Origin: Glandiceps talaboti
Taxonomy: Eukaryota; Hemichordata; Enteropneusta; Spengelidae
Direction of reading: 5' to 3'
DNA: 64,000 nucleotides
NCBI RefSeq assembly: GCF_964340395.1
Contig: NC_135564.1
Coordinates: forward strand, 4,527,861 to 4,591,860
The translations under genes and the position numbers were made by a program. The notes beneath the pieces are model-generated. The model was not told the origin of the DNA and searched no databases. It saw nothing but the letters and a program-made list of their open reading frames with translations. Shown piece after piece: positions 27,540 to 38,600 of the stretch (within the stretch, counting starts at the first letter, position 1; every line of letters begins with the position of its first letter).

Positions 27540-27745
27540 GCAACCAACCCTAAGCCCAAGCCATAATACCTTCACACATTGAATAATCAGACAACGTTAT
27601 ATCACTTTAAATTACAATTTTAGAAAATGGAGCTGAAGTATTACTCCTTCTCATCATGTCCTTTGGAGCTGAGATTACATGATATATTGAGCTGACATAG
27701 GATTAAAACTACAACTATCTAGTAAATAACGGTTCTCTTGAAAAC
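27540..27745 (+). repeat. Duplicated 210-bp block, copy 2
   Basis: Direct relative of 25275-25490, in the same orientation and again just downstream of a TGAT-type array. Confidence 0.88.
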
Positions 27746-27844
27746 CTAGAAGAAAGTAGAGATATTGAAAACCTCGCCTTAGACTAGACTATGCATTGTC
27801 ACAGATCGATGTCATCAACATTATTCATGCATGCAAATTGATGC

Positions 27845-27998
27845 AATATGATATAAGGGCAACAGATGCACATTTACGGCATACATACTGAAAATAGAAT
27901 CAACATCACGAGTCCCTCGAACGAACGAAAACCTATTGACAAATATCCTTCCTGGTGTGTAGAATTTACTTTACGGACCGAGACATAGAGTTGCAAAC
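27845..27998 (+). promoter_or_regulatory. Conserved promoter-proximal block of gene D
   Basis: The 150 bp before the gene D start match those before gene E (30907-31052). Shared strings include GGCAACAGATGCACATTTAC, CATACATACTGAAAATAGAA and AGAATTTACTTTACG. Each begins with a TATA-like box (GATATAAGGG at 27850 in D, GATATAAAGG at 30912 in E), about 145 bp upstream of the ATG. This probably holds the core promoter and 5' UTR. The match may reflect recent duplication alone. Confidence 0.55.
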
Positions 27999-28437
27999 AT
28001 GTCGCATACAGAACTTAAAACTGCATTCGAAGACGTAGTCAACAGATTTATGGCACGCTTCAAAGATGGTGACATGAAGGCATTAGCAGAAAATGAATAT
28101 GCTCCTGACTGCATTCTTATGGCTCCTGGTAAAGACGTTAAACGCGGACGAGAAGGTTGGTTGTATAGATCTCAGACTATCATTTCGTAATGACCTTATA
28201 TTTATATACACAGAAGCTATGTCCAGCATATAACTTAACATTATTCAAATACATGTATCGGTATACGTGTTGAATAACAGGAGGTAAATACGACTGTAAA
28301 GAATTGTGATCTGAAATGATCATGAGGCAATGTTTGTACTTTTTGTTTCATGCAATCTATCATTAAACTAAACATGTTGCCTGCCTGCCCCTCTCAGTAT
28401 GTCATTCTCTTTTTCTAGATCTCTCTGCGTCCCTGTC

Positions 28438-28526
<89 letters not shown>

Positions 28527-28624
28527 ATGTCTGTCTGTCTGTCTGTCTGTCCGTCCGTCCGTCCGTCCGTCCGTCCGTCCGTCCGTCCGTCCGTCCGTCC
28601 GTCCGTCCGTCCGTCCGTCCGTCC

Positions 28625-28662
<38 letters not shown>

Positions 28663-28983
28663 TTTTTCTTCTTTATGTGTCCCTGCTGTCTGTCTGACCA
28701 CACACATGGTATATACAATGATAGCTCTCCAATGTTCCTTCACTTAGGGGCGCTCGAGTTTGTCACAGCTTTTAAAGACGCTGGGATAGAAGATATGGTA
28801 GTCCGTGTCACCGATGTCGGTTACTCAAAGGGAGAAGGAGAGTTAATGTTTGGATGTTGCAACTTCGACTGTTTGGCCAGCGATGGGAGCAAAAAGGATG
28901 AATGCAAAGCTATTAATATTTGTAAGAAGATTAAAGGAACTTGGTATTTGTATGCCGTGTGCTTCAACAGCAACATCAAATAG
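27999..28983 (+). CDS. NTF2-like (SnoaL/DUF4440-type) small protein, gene D
   Basis: Two exons: 27999-28155 and 28748-28983, intron phase 1, 130 residues. It starts MSHTELKTAFEDVVNRFMAR and reaches APGKDVKRGREG at the junction. Exon 2 has ALEFVTAFKDAGIEDM, GEGELMFGCCNF and ends KKIKGTWYLYAVCFNSNIK. It is Cys-rich compared with its relatives (CCNFDC, DECKAINICKK). Exon lengths equal those of C and E. The intron carries a (TCTG)n/(TCCG)n array ending about 90 bp before exon 2. Function unknown, predicted to be one soluble NTF2-like domain. Confidence 0.87.
28436..28660 (+). repeat. Intronic (TCTG)n-(TCCG)n-(TCTG)n array of gene D
   Basis: About 220 bp of pyrimidine-rich tetranucleotide: TCTG, then a TCCG block, then TCTG. 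It sits in the same place relative to exon 2 as the arrays in genes C and E. Confidence 0.95.
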
Positions 28984-29481
28984 AGATATTGATATCTTCC
29001 AGTTCATTTTCGAATACTAAATTATGTGTGTACAGATCTAGACAACGTCAATCTCAGCAAAACAGATCTCTCCATCTTCTTTTATTTCTTTTTTTCACCG
29101 AAATCATCCTACATACAGAAACAAACTGTTGTGATAATACAAAAGTAGTAATCCTACTTTGTGGCCATTTTTTGTGTAGTTGTTTGTATAGTTCAAATTC
29201 TTTCGACTACAGTTACCAATTCCGGCTTATACAGTCGATGACAAAGATCTTCTGTTGGCATCTACATCCCCCACTCACCAGTTCACCGAAAGGCTTGAGG
29301 CTATTCACATTTCATTGAAGGCACTGTTTAAAACGCCTATGGGGGGTGTACTCTTAGACTGACGTTCTATTTAGCGCAAAACGTGACAAGCAAATACCAA
29401 AGTACTACAGCTGGCAATGCTTTGTGAATTTGTTGCCATCACTTCTTACTTTTGATATTGTAACAGTTTATTTTTAATAGA

Positions 29482-29487
29482 AATAAA
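29482..29487 (+). terminator. Poly(A) signal of gene D
   Basis: AATAAA about 500 bp after the stop, in flanking sequence related to the C and E 3' ends. Confidence 0.5.
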
Positions 29488-29892
29488 CATGTTTGCCCTC
29501 TAATCTTTGTGTTCTTTGTCAATATCATGCTCTTCCGTAGTTTCGAATTATTGTACAGACCAGATACACTTCGACCGTAGATATTTATTGTTGCATCTTG
29601 TCGATCAATTTGCTTAAACCATTTGTAATTATTATATTTTCGTGTCATTTTATGCATCATACACTGATAACTTGATATATGTTTTTAATTAGATGAGAGA
29701 TGTGATGTGTACATTTATTACTTTACAAATATCAACAAAAATCAAATGGAATATTTGCACTGAACGGTTTTAAATGTATTAGCCTGATGAATTTGGAATT
29801 TGTCGTATTTATTTACATTTTTTTTTGTTTGTCTAATGTTTTCTTCTTTTTTAAAAACAAATATTTGGTTGTTGTTTATTGTTTATGTTCTT

Positions 29893-30275
29893 TGCTCTTT
29901 AAAAATATCTTTTCCCTACAAGGTGCCATGTAATAAAGTAATGATTTGAATAGTTGGTGTTGTGTTCCATTTTCTAATTCTCATCTTTTGCTGGTTTTAA
30001 TAAACCGGCTTTACTTTGACTATCTTATTAATTATTTATGAGTTAGTTCTACTGAACGCACTCAACCGGTGCAGTGAACCTACCAAACTGTGAACTTTCC
30101 CCGTCCCCACTCACCATGAGAAGATGAAGGGTCACAGTTATAATTAATAACAACGTATTCATAGTAAAGCTGGTTTATTAAAACCAACAAAAGAAGCGGT
30201 TACAATTGACTTAGAAAAAAAAACACAACACCAACTTTTCAAATCATTACAAAAGATATTTTTAAAAAGAAAAAA
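29893..30275. mobile_element. Fold-back element with about 150-bp inverted arms
   Basis: The left arm (about 29893-30042) and right arm (about 30136-30275) are reverse complements with small indels. Shared strings include TTTAAAAATATCTTTT, GTAATGATTTGAA, AGTTGGTGTTGTGTT and GGTTTTAATAAACC. About 90 bp of non-matching loop separates them. There is no coding capacity. It looks like a non-autonomous DNA transposon or fold-back element inserted between genes D and E. Confidence 0.82.
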
Positions 30276-30906
30276 AAATGGTAAAAAAATATGGCCAATT
30301 CAAAGCCCTGTGATCAGACAACCACAATGGATCTGGTTTAAAAGACTGACTGTTTCGGTGAGCTCGAGGTTACTAGGTACATCAACTCTTATGAAATTAT
30401 AGACGAGTGTTGCTTCATTTGATTTACGGATCCAATGTAGACAAGATGGAATCCACAAAGAAATATTTCACCCACCAGACGCTCGGACAGACATCACCAA
30501 AATAATATCACTTAAGGGGGGGGGGGGTGTATGACATAATTCGACCAAATAGTTCTCCTAAAGTCTCGCCAGCTGTAAACGCTGAACAACAGCTTTCCCT
30601 GCAATGCAGCTAAAAGCGATGTGATACCAATTATTCGACTCTATCCCGTTTTCATATGCTGTATTAATTTTTTTCTGTACAGCTCAATAAAATATCTTGA
30701 AAATTACAGGAAATCATCTTTTCTTAAAATAACACAAACACAAATTTCATGACCGAAGAATACTTAAACAGTTTATCAAAGCAAAACAATTTGTAAGCTT
30801 TTAACACAATTGTTCATTTCTCTTGTCAGTTTGCCTTCTTTTGTCGCCTTCTTCTAGTCAATATATATAATATAATATTAATCAACCATATAAGTGATGT
30901 CTAGGC

Positions 30907-31052
30907 CGTTTGATATAAAGGCAACAGATGCACATTTACAACATACATACTGAAAATAGAATCAACGTTTTCCCTCAAACGACAGATCGACAACCACCCT
31001 TCCTGGTGTAACAGAATTTACTTTACGAATCGAAAAGTTGCAAACTTGCAGT
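30907..31052 (+). promoter_or_regulatory. Conserved promoter-proximal block of gene E
   Basis: Counterpart of 27845-27998 upstream of gene D, with the TATA-like box at 30912. Confidence 0.55.
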
Positions 31053-31992
31053 ATGTCGGATATAGCACTTAAAACTACATTCGAGGTAGTGCTGAAAAGG
31101 TTTCGATCACGTTATCGAGGTGGTGATATAATGGCACTTGTAGAAAACGAATACACACCAGACTGTACAGTAATGGCCCCTGGTAAAGAAACTAAACACG
31201 GACGACAAGGTTGGTTGCTATAGATATTCAACTATATTTTTATTATGACTTTGACGAAATCATATTCATGAATATTTAGTATATGCGATAATATCATCTG
31301 AATAAATGATTGCATAGCATAATTATAATGAAAGGTAAATGTAACTGCAACAAAAAAACGGTTAAGCCGCCCCTGAATTTGCATAATGTTGTTATATGTA
31401 TACATATGTAAAGTTGATTGGGTTGTTTAAACATATTATTTCTGCACCTATATCAAAGATAAACCTGATTTGTCTTGGAGGAAATAGTGATTCTGTAAAG
31501 AACGTAATGTATGGGCAGATTCTGTATGGGCACCTTTCGCTTTCGCATTTGTAGCATCTCTCATACACAGTTGTATGCTGTTAATCAACATTCAGTGGCC
31601 TTTAATTATGTTGCCTCATTCCTGATACAAAGCCTATTAGAGGTTCTGGACAGCTGGTGACTGTCCAGCCAAGCATATCATACACGTGATCAATACCGCT
31701 ACAATCAAAGCTCTTGGCAGGAAACTCCATCCATGTTACACCATGTTATTGAGTCAGTCACTACTTCTATAATCATGATTCTAGATCTGTGGGCCTGGCA
31801 TTATCATCCAGAGCATTTCAAAGTCATCACTACATCCCAATGGGCTCAGTCTTCTCAAAAATTTCTCAATACATCAATTTTTTACCACAGTTTGCATGAA
31901 TGCATGTACTATATTATAAAGCAAACCACGTACAGGAGGGGGGGGGGGGGTGCCGCACCTTTTAAAAATCTATCGCTCTCTCGGTCTCTTTC

Positions 31993-32049
<57 letters not shown>

Positions 32050-32345
32050 TAACCTTTAACCTATTATGCATACAATGACAGCATATTTTCCAAATTGTCT
32101 TTAACGCAGGAGCATTCGAGGTCATCACAGAACTGAAAGCTGCTGGGGTAGAGGACTTGGCATTCCGTATCATTGATGTCAGCGGCTCAATGAATGAGGG
32201 AGAGTTTATGTTTGGATGTGTCCACTTCACATTTTTGGGAAGCGATCGCAGCAAGAAGGATGAAGGCAACTGTATTAATATTTATAAGAAAATTGTTGGA
32301 ACATGGTATTTATATGCTGTGTGCTTCAACACCAGTAACAAATAG
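31053..32345 (+). CDS. NTF2-like (SnoaL/DUF4440-type) small protein, gene E
   Basis: Two exons: 31053-31209 and 32110-32345, intron phase 1, 130 residues. Exon 1 reads MSDIALKTTFEVVLKRF, then RSRYRGGDIMALVENEYTPD and CTVMAPGKETKHGRQG. Exon 2 carries AFEVITELKAAGVEDLAF, NEGEFMFGCVHF and ends VGTWYLYAVCFNTSNK. The acidic strand loop differs from C and D (FLGSDRSKKDEG). The ATG at 31053 aligns with the paralog starts. The intron ends in a (CT)n tract about 60 bp before the acceptor. It is the last gene of the cluster and converges on the V-ATPase gene. Confidence 0.87.
31969..32047 (+). repeat. Intronic (TC)n array of gene E
   Basis: About 75 bp of CT dinucleotide with early GGTC interruptions, in the same position relative to exon 2 as in C and D. 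Confidence 0.94.
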
Positions 32346-33098
32346 AGCTCTTGAGTTTATTCGGTTTTTATTGCTGAATATTAATTATTTGTTTACAGAA
32401 GAGGGTGGTCTTAGCATCATCGTAAACCACACCCTCTTTTACGGCACCGTCTAAGGCGCATCGTGAAGATATGCTCTAGCTTGCGAGGATGGGTCTTAGC
32501 AAAGCCGACCTATCAATACTGCATAGATTGTTCTTACCGAGATCGTCCTCGTCTGTATATAGACTACTGTGACAACAATGTTACATAACCCATAACTTTC
32601 CATCATTGTTTGTATAGTTCAAATTTTTTTAGACTAGGGATGCCAATTCCAGCTTATAGAAACGAATCGAATGATCTGCTGACATATGTGACATCACTCA
32701 CCAGGGCATAGCTAGGTTTGAGCAATCCATTCGTGAACTGAAGCATAGAATGGACGCTTAATAAATTTCTGCCGAACTCTTTCTAGAGTTTATGATTTAC
32801 CGTGTAGTCGACTAGTCATTCTCTGTTTGGAAAGTTTGAAGACCATAGGTGTGTTTTCGTCGACATGTTGTAATCTGGTATTGTTTAAATACCTTTGAAT
32901 GAGTGCAGTTAGGATTTCACGAGACCCTTTTCCGGTTTATTGCTGAATAGTAATAATTTATGTACAGACAAGAACAATCTCAGACTGACCTAGCGACAAA
33001 TACATTTGTCAAGTATTTCTAGAGCTGGAAATGACTTGTGAATCTTGTTGCTACTGATTTTTTTCTCTCTTAAAACTGCAATAGTTCTTTAAAAATGA

Positions 33099-33104
33099 AA
33101 TAAA
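33099..33104 (+). terminator. Poly(A) signal of gene E
   Basis: AATAAA about 755 bp after the stop, equivalent in context to the sites after C and D. Confidence 0.45.
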
Positions 33105-35631
33105 TAAGTTTGAACACTTACGTATATGTCCTTTTTGGATTACATTTCATACAGCCATGGACTTCACTACTAGTCATCTTTTATTGTATTCTCAAGAGTA
33201 TGCTTATACACACACACACACACACACACACACAGAAGGCACATGCTGTACTTCGACATGTGGAATTTAGTACTAATTAAACGCCTTTCGTTGACTGACC
33301 TAGTTTTCAGGAAAACGCACCTTTTACTTTCAAACGAAAACCGTGACACAGGTTTACCATTGGCAAACTCTACATTCATAAAACAGACCATGTAGTGTTA
33401 CAATGACGCTGCACATATCCCAACATGAAATCATTGTACTGTCACTCAAAATCAAATGAACATTGAAGCCAAAGTCCATTAAGACCACAGAACAATACAT
33501 TTTATTACAGTCTGTCCATGCAAAGCAGTAATGCTCACAATACTAGTTACTCCTTATAATCCTGTCTACTGGACAGGACCCACTGGGTCAACACATACAC
33601 CTATCTACCATACTAGCACCTACCAAATGGTAATGTATTTGGTCACAGATATTGCACAATTCATACCAAAGTACAAGCAATGATAGTCACACATGAAAGA
33701 CAATACAAGAGACAGTATTCTCATCGAATCTGATAAACTAAGACTATCCCTTCAAGGGAGGGAGGGGGGGGGGGAGTCCGAATTTGTGGGAATAATTTGG
33801 AATGATTACTTTTAAATGGCGATTCCAATACTGAGGTACAGACATCACAAGGTACAGCATATGGAATTTGGGTGGGTGTGAATCACATTTACAAATGACA
33901 AATACTGGTCCTAGAACTGTTCTTGATATACACACATAAATGTTTCAACATGAAAACAGACGAGACACACGGGTTAGTAGCCTTGTCACCCCATATGTAG
34001 TATATTCAAGTGAAGCTGGTCTGTCAAGCTCTCGACCCCCCCCCCCCCCGTCTTTATTTCCATTGCATGACCCTTAGCAAAAATAATAAAAGATGTATAC
34101 TGACATGTGTACATCATTGAATTATATATAATCATGGCTGAAGATGGCTGAATGATTCAGCTAAAATATACTAAGTTCGAAACTACTATAGGATACAATC
34201 CCAGAGTAAGGAAACAGCAGTTTTGATTGTTGTATGTATATATACACATGTATGGATCGGCCACCAACTCTCTATCCTGCTGTTGAAGGATGCTTCTCAC
34301 AACTCTGTCTGAAACTATGAAGTCTCCTCACTACAGGATGAAAGTAAATACTCTATGTGCATAATCACTTGTACTCGGTGAAAAAAAATCACTGTGTGTT
34401 TCTGATAACATGACCTCAGAAAATTGGATTGGTACGTCAGGATTTTATTTTATTTCATATTATTTCATCTTTTTCAATGTTTTTAGTTTTTGAAAAGGAG
34501 TGCTTCAACCATGAAATGTCGGTCAGAATACCCCTTCTGTGATACTTTGATGAAATGAGTACATACATGACTGAGGAAAAAAACCAGACGTACATGAAGG
34601 TCACGAAGACAAAGAATTTCTCTTTTTAATTAAAATGTTTTTAAAATGTTTCGGTTGGCAGCTTAAACTAGGGTTGGTTGTTATATTGGAAACACAATTA
34701 ATTTTGCTTTATCATGAATTATTGAAATGTCATTAACACACACTACACTAAAAGTAAACAGAATAGCAGCCATTTTTGCAAAACGTCATTTTCAGTGGAC
34801 AGATTAAAACTCGATGCAAAGGTTACGTGTACAATTTTTCTCTTTTAAACTGTTCCATGTGTCTTTCATGTCGGTCCTCTACATGCTATTGATTGATAAG
34901 GAATGCAATATAACAGGTAAAATACAACATAGCTCATTCTGTATTGGAGATATATAACATTCATGTACAATATACAATATATGTACATACACAACACTTA
35001 AATCTAAGGCTCCTACACAATGTTATTGAGGTGACAACTTTGTCTAATATACAGAAATTTACAGAATTTATAAGGTGAACCATTTCAAACATTTTACAAT
35101 ATTAAAAACAATTCACCTGGATACGTTCCATACAGACAGACAGGATACATGTACAATATTTATAATTAATATTTCTGTAAATATGCATATGCTGAAATTT
35201 GGCAAAAAAAAAAGGTTACAAACTTGCTTGATTGCGAATTATTCTTTAAAATTGTGGTGGTTTTCAACATAAAAATGATATCACAATAACATTCCTTTAA
35301 CTTACAAGTTGATAATATTTTCAATCCAGTTCAATATGCAATCCAATTTATATGCAAATAAATAATCCATTCCGATGAGAATTACAAATTAATAAATAAT
35401 AATCTCATTAGAATTTTATACTGACAATTTGATATGGTATGAAGTCCCACCATACAGATCTATGGGATGCATGCTTTGAAAACTTTTCCATACCTATACA
35501 TTTTCTCACACCCAAAACAAAGAATGTTCAAAACATGACACTGCTCTATGGACATTCTGTACCAGTACCAACACCAGACCCTAACTCTATAGTATACACA
35601 ATTACGTCATATCAATTTTATGTCTGTGTTT
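33105..35631. other. Convergent region, possible long 3' UTR of V-ATPase subunit a
   Basis: No coding exon seen. It holds a short (CA)n run (about 33208-33235) and two G or C runs (33767-33776, 34037-34050). On the minus strand an AATAAA (33501-33506) could end a 3' UTR of about 2.1 kb; another AATAAA overlaps the V-ATPase stop codon (35631-35636). Which is used cannot be told from sequence. Confidence 0.35.
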
Positions 35632-38600
35632 TTATTCTTCTTTGCCTTCCATGATGACTTCAAAGGAGAATGGTGAAAAGGGATGACCATCACCAACGTA
35701 GAACTTGTTGTTGAATTCCACCCTGTAAATAACAAAGATTATTATAATTAATACCAATACATTATGTAAATATAATGTATTTCGTACATTATTACATAGA
35801 TACCTGTAATTACTTGTACTGGTACATGCACATGCACATAATAGTGTTATTTGCACTGCAGTGAAATATCGAAAACACCTACCTACATGCAAATGATATG
35901 CAAATGAGGGCACAATCATTCGTTGTACATAAAATTGAATGATTGCACAGTATCAACTTATGGAAATTTGTTGTGTCGGATAAACATATAGAATAATAAC
36001 AGAACCCCATGCTCCACAAGTTCCAGCATGGTACTCAGGGATATTTGCACTTGTGCAGTTTTCTGCTCACTTTCAAGAGCATCAAGCTGCAAACGACACT
36101 GCCAGGGCTTATGCAATCAATCCGAATACGCCAAACTTGCATTTGTATGGCATAGGTTCTGTCATAACATGTAGATGTAACGTACTTCATAGATCATTAC
36201 AAACTAACAGGATACTAAGATCTTTTGAGTGGCAATGTCGAAATATGGAGTGAGATTGGTGTAAGAGTTCATACACGGGCCCTACTTCACCCAGACTTGC
36301 TATCACTTTGACGGCCAAGTGTGTGATGCATACAAACACCTTACACCATTCAGAAGATGTAACTGCTCATTTATAAATATATCTTAAGGTTTTTCAAATA
36401 CTGGCTAGAACAACTCGACACTTACCAATGAAGACGCAGAGCATGGAGGAAAGCTGATAAACCTTCCATGATGAGCAGAATGGCGATTGTTAGTACAACC
36501 CAGAAAGCAAATACTCCCCACAGCACAACAGCTCCTACATAACCTTCCATAGATAGACCAATTCTCATCACCATTTCCCAAAGCACAAGAGATAACTCTG
36601 ATGAATACAATAAAAAAATCAATATGGTTAATTTCTGTTCAGATGCTTATCTTGTGTCTGGTATGATGTTGACAGTTTTTGTTAAGGTGTGGGAACCCCG
36701 GTAACAGATAGAGGTAAATTTGGTAAAACTGGTAGAGTTCCCATACATTGTAATATACATTAGATGGGGAACCTGGTAAAATGACTGGGGAACTTAGGTA
36801 CGTTTTACCTACTTACTACCCTTAAAAAAACACTGACTGTTGAAACAATACTGTGCTATACTAGTACAGAACCCAATGACACAGGAGAGCTATTGTGGCA
36901 TGTGTCTGTTCATTTTATACTTGGGGTATTAGCAAAAGTGCTATACAAATGTAGTAATGTTCTCTACAACTGTACATACTTTCGCGAGCAGAGCATGTAA
37001 AAGTGCAGCAGAAATTTAAAACATCATTTAAAAAACATCACATTTCGGGGTAAAAATAACAGCACTATGCTTCTGATTTATACTATTCTTGTCTCTGACT
37101 CATAGTGACAAGGCACTCTAGGTCACTCATGCTTTCCTTGTCTGAAAAACGAAAATACAGTGAATGGTATGAAATAGTAATTTAAATTTTATATTTACCT
37201 GCATGAGCCAGACTGAGAGCCCACAAACGTAGATAAGAGGCTGTGTTGGAGATGCAACCCAGACAATATTCTATAGTATGAATACTTTGATGAATAAATG
37301 CATCGCCGAAATCAAACTACAGGCAAACAAAAGGAATAGCGTTATAATTTTATTTACAACATTTTGAGAATTTCATAAAGATGATTGAACTGTGGTGGCT
37401 AGCTCTATCTGTATAGAACTGTGGTGGCCATCTCTATCTCAGTATCTGTAAGAACTGTGGTGGCTATCTCTATCTGTAAGAAGCTGAACTGTGGTGGCTA
37501 TCTCTATCTCAGTATCTGTAAGAACTGTGGTGGCTATCTCTATCTGTATAGAACTGTGGTGGCTATCTCTATCTGTATAGAACTGTGGTGGCTATCTCTA
37601 TCTGTAAGAAGCTGAACTGTGGTGGCTATCTCTATCTCAGTATCTGTAAGAACTGTGGTGGCTATCTCTATCTGTATAGAACTGTGGTGGCTATCTCTAT
37701 CTGTAAGAACTGTGGTGGCTATCTCTATCTGTATAGAACTGTGGTGGCTATCTCTATCTGTACAGAAGTGTGGTGGCTATCTCTATCTGTAAGAAGCTGA
37801 ACTGTGGTGGCTATCTCTATCTCAGTATCTGTAAGAACTGTGGTGGCTATCTCTATCTGTATAGAACTTTGGTGGCTATTTCTATCTGTACAGAAGTGTG
37901 GTGGCTATCTCTATCTGTAAGAACTGTGGTGGCTATCTCTATCTGTAAGAACTGTGGTGGCTATCTCTATCTGTATAGAACTGTGGTGGCTATCTCTATC
38001 TGTAAGAACTGTGGTGGCTATCTCTATCTGTAAGAACTGTGGTGGCTATCTCTATCTGTTTAGAACTTTGTGGCTATTTCTATCTGTACAGAAGTGTGGT
38101 GGCTATCTCTATCTGTAAGAAGCTGAACTGTGGTGGCTAGCTCTATCTGTAAGAACTGTGGTGGCTATCTCTATCTGTAAGAACTTTGGTGGCTATTTCT
38201 ATCTGTACAGAAGTGTGGTGGCCATCTCTATCTGTATAGAACTGTGGTGGCTATCTCTATCTGTAAGAACTGTGGTGGCTATCTCTATCTGTAAGAAGCT
38301 GAACTGTGGTGGCTAGCTCTATCTGTAAGAACTGTGGTGGCTATCTCTATCTGTTTAGAACTTTGGTGGCTATTTCTATCTGTACAGAAGTGTGGTGGCT
38401 ATCTCTATCTGTAAGAAGCTGAACTGTGGTGGCTATCTCTATCTGTATAGAACTGTGGTGGCTATCTCTATCTGTAAGAAGCTGAACTGTGGTGGCTATC
38501 TCTATCTGTATAGAACTGTGGTGGCTATCCCTATCTGTAAGAAGCTGAACTGTGGTGGCTATCTCCATCTGTATAGAACTGTGGTGGCTATCTCTATCTG

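Larger units (their letters stand above)
28984..31052. other. Gene D 3' UTR, fold-back element and gene E promoter
   Basis: No gene between D and E. The first 500 bp are the likely D 3' UTR, similar to the C and E 3' flanks (shared TACCAATTC-type, CTTATA and TCTGTTGGCAT-type strings). A large inverted repeat sits at 29893-30275. The last 150 bp match the D promoter block. Confidence 0.55.

Noticed and set aside
33105-35631. An extra coding exon downstream of the V-ATPase stop
   Set aside because: The terminal exon ends at the family's normal C-terminus (EGKEE), and no frame beyond has coding character.
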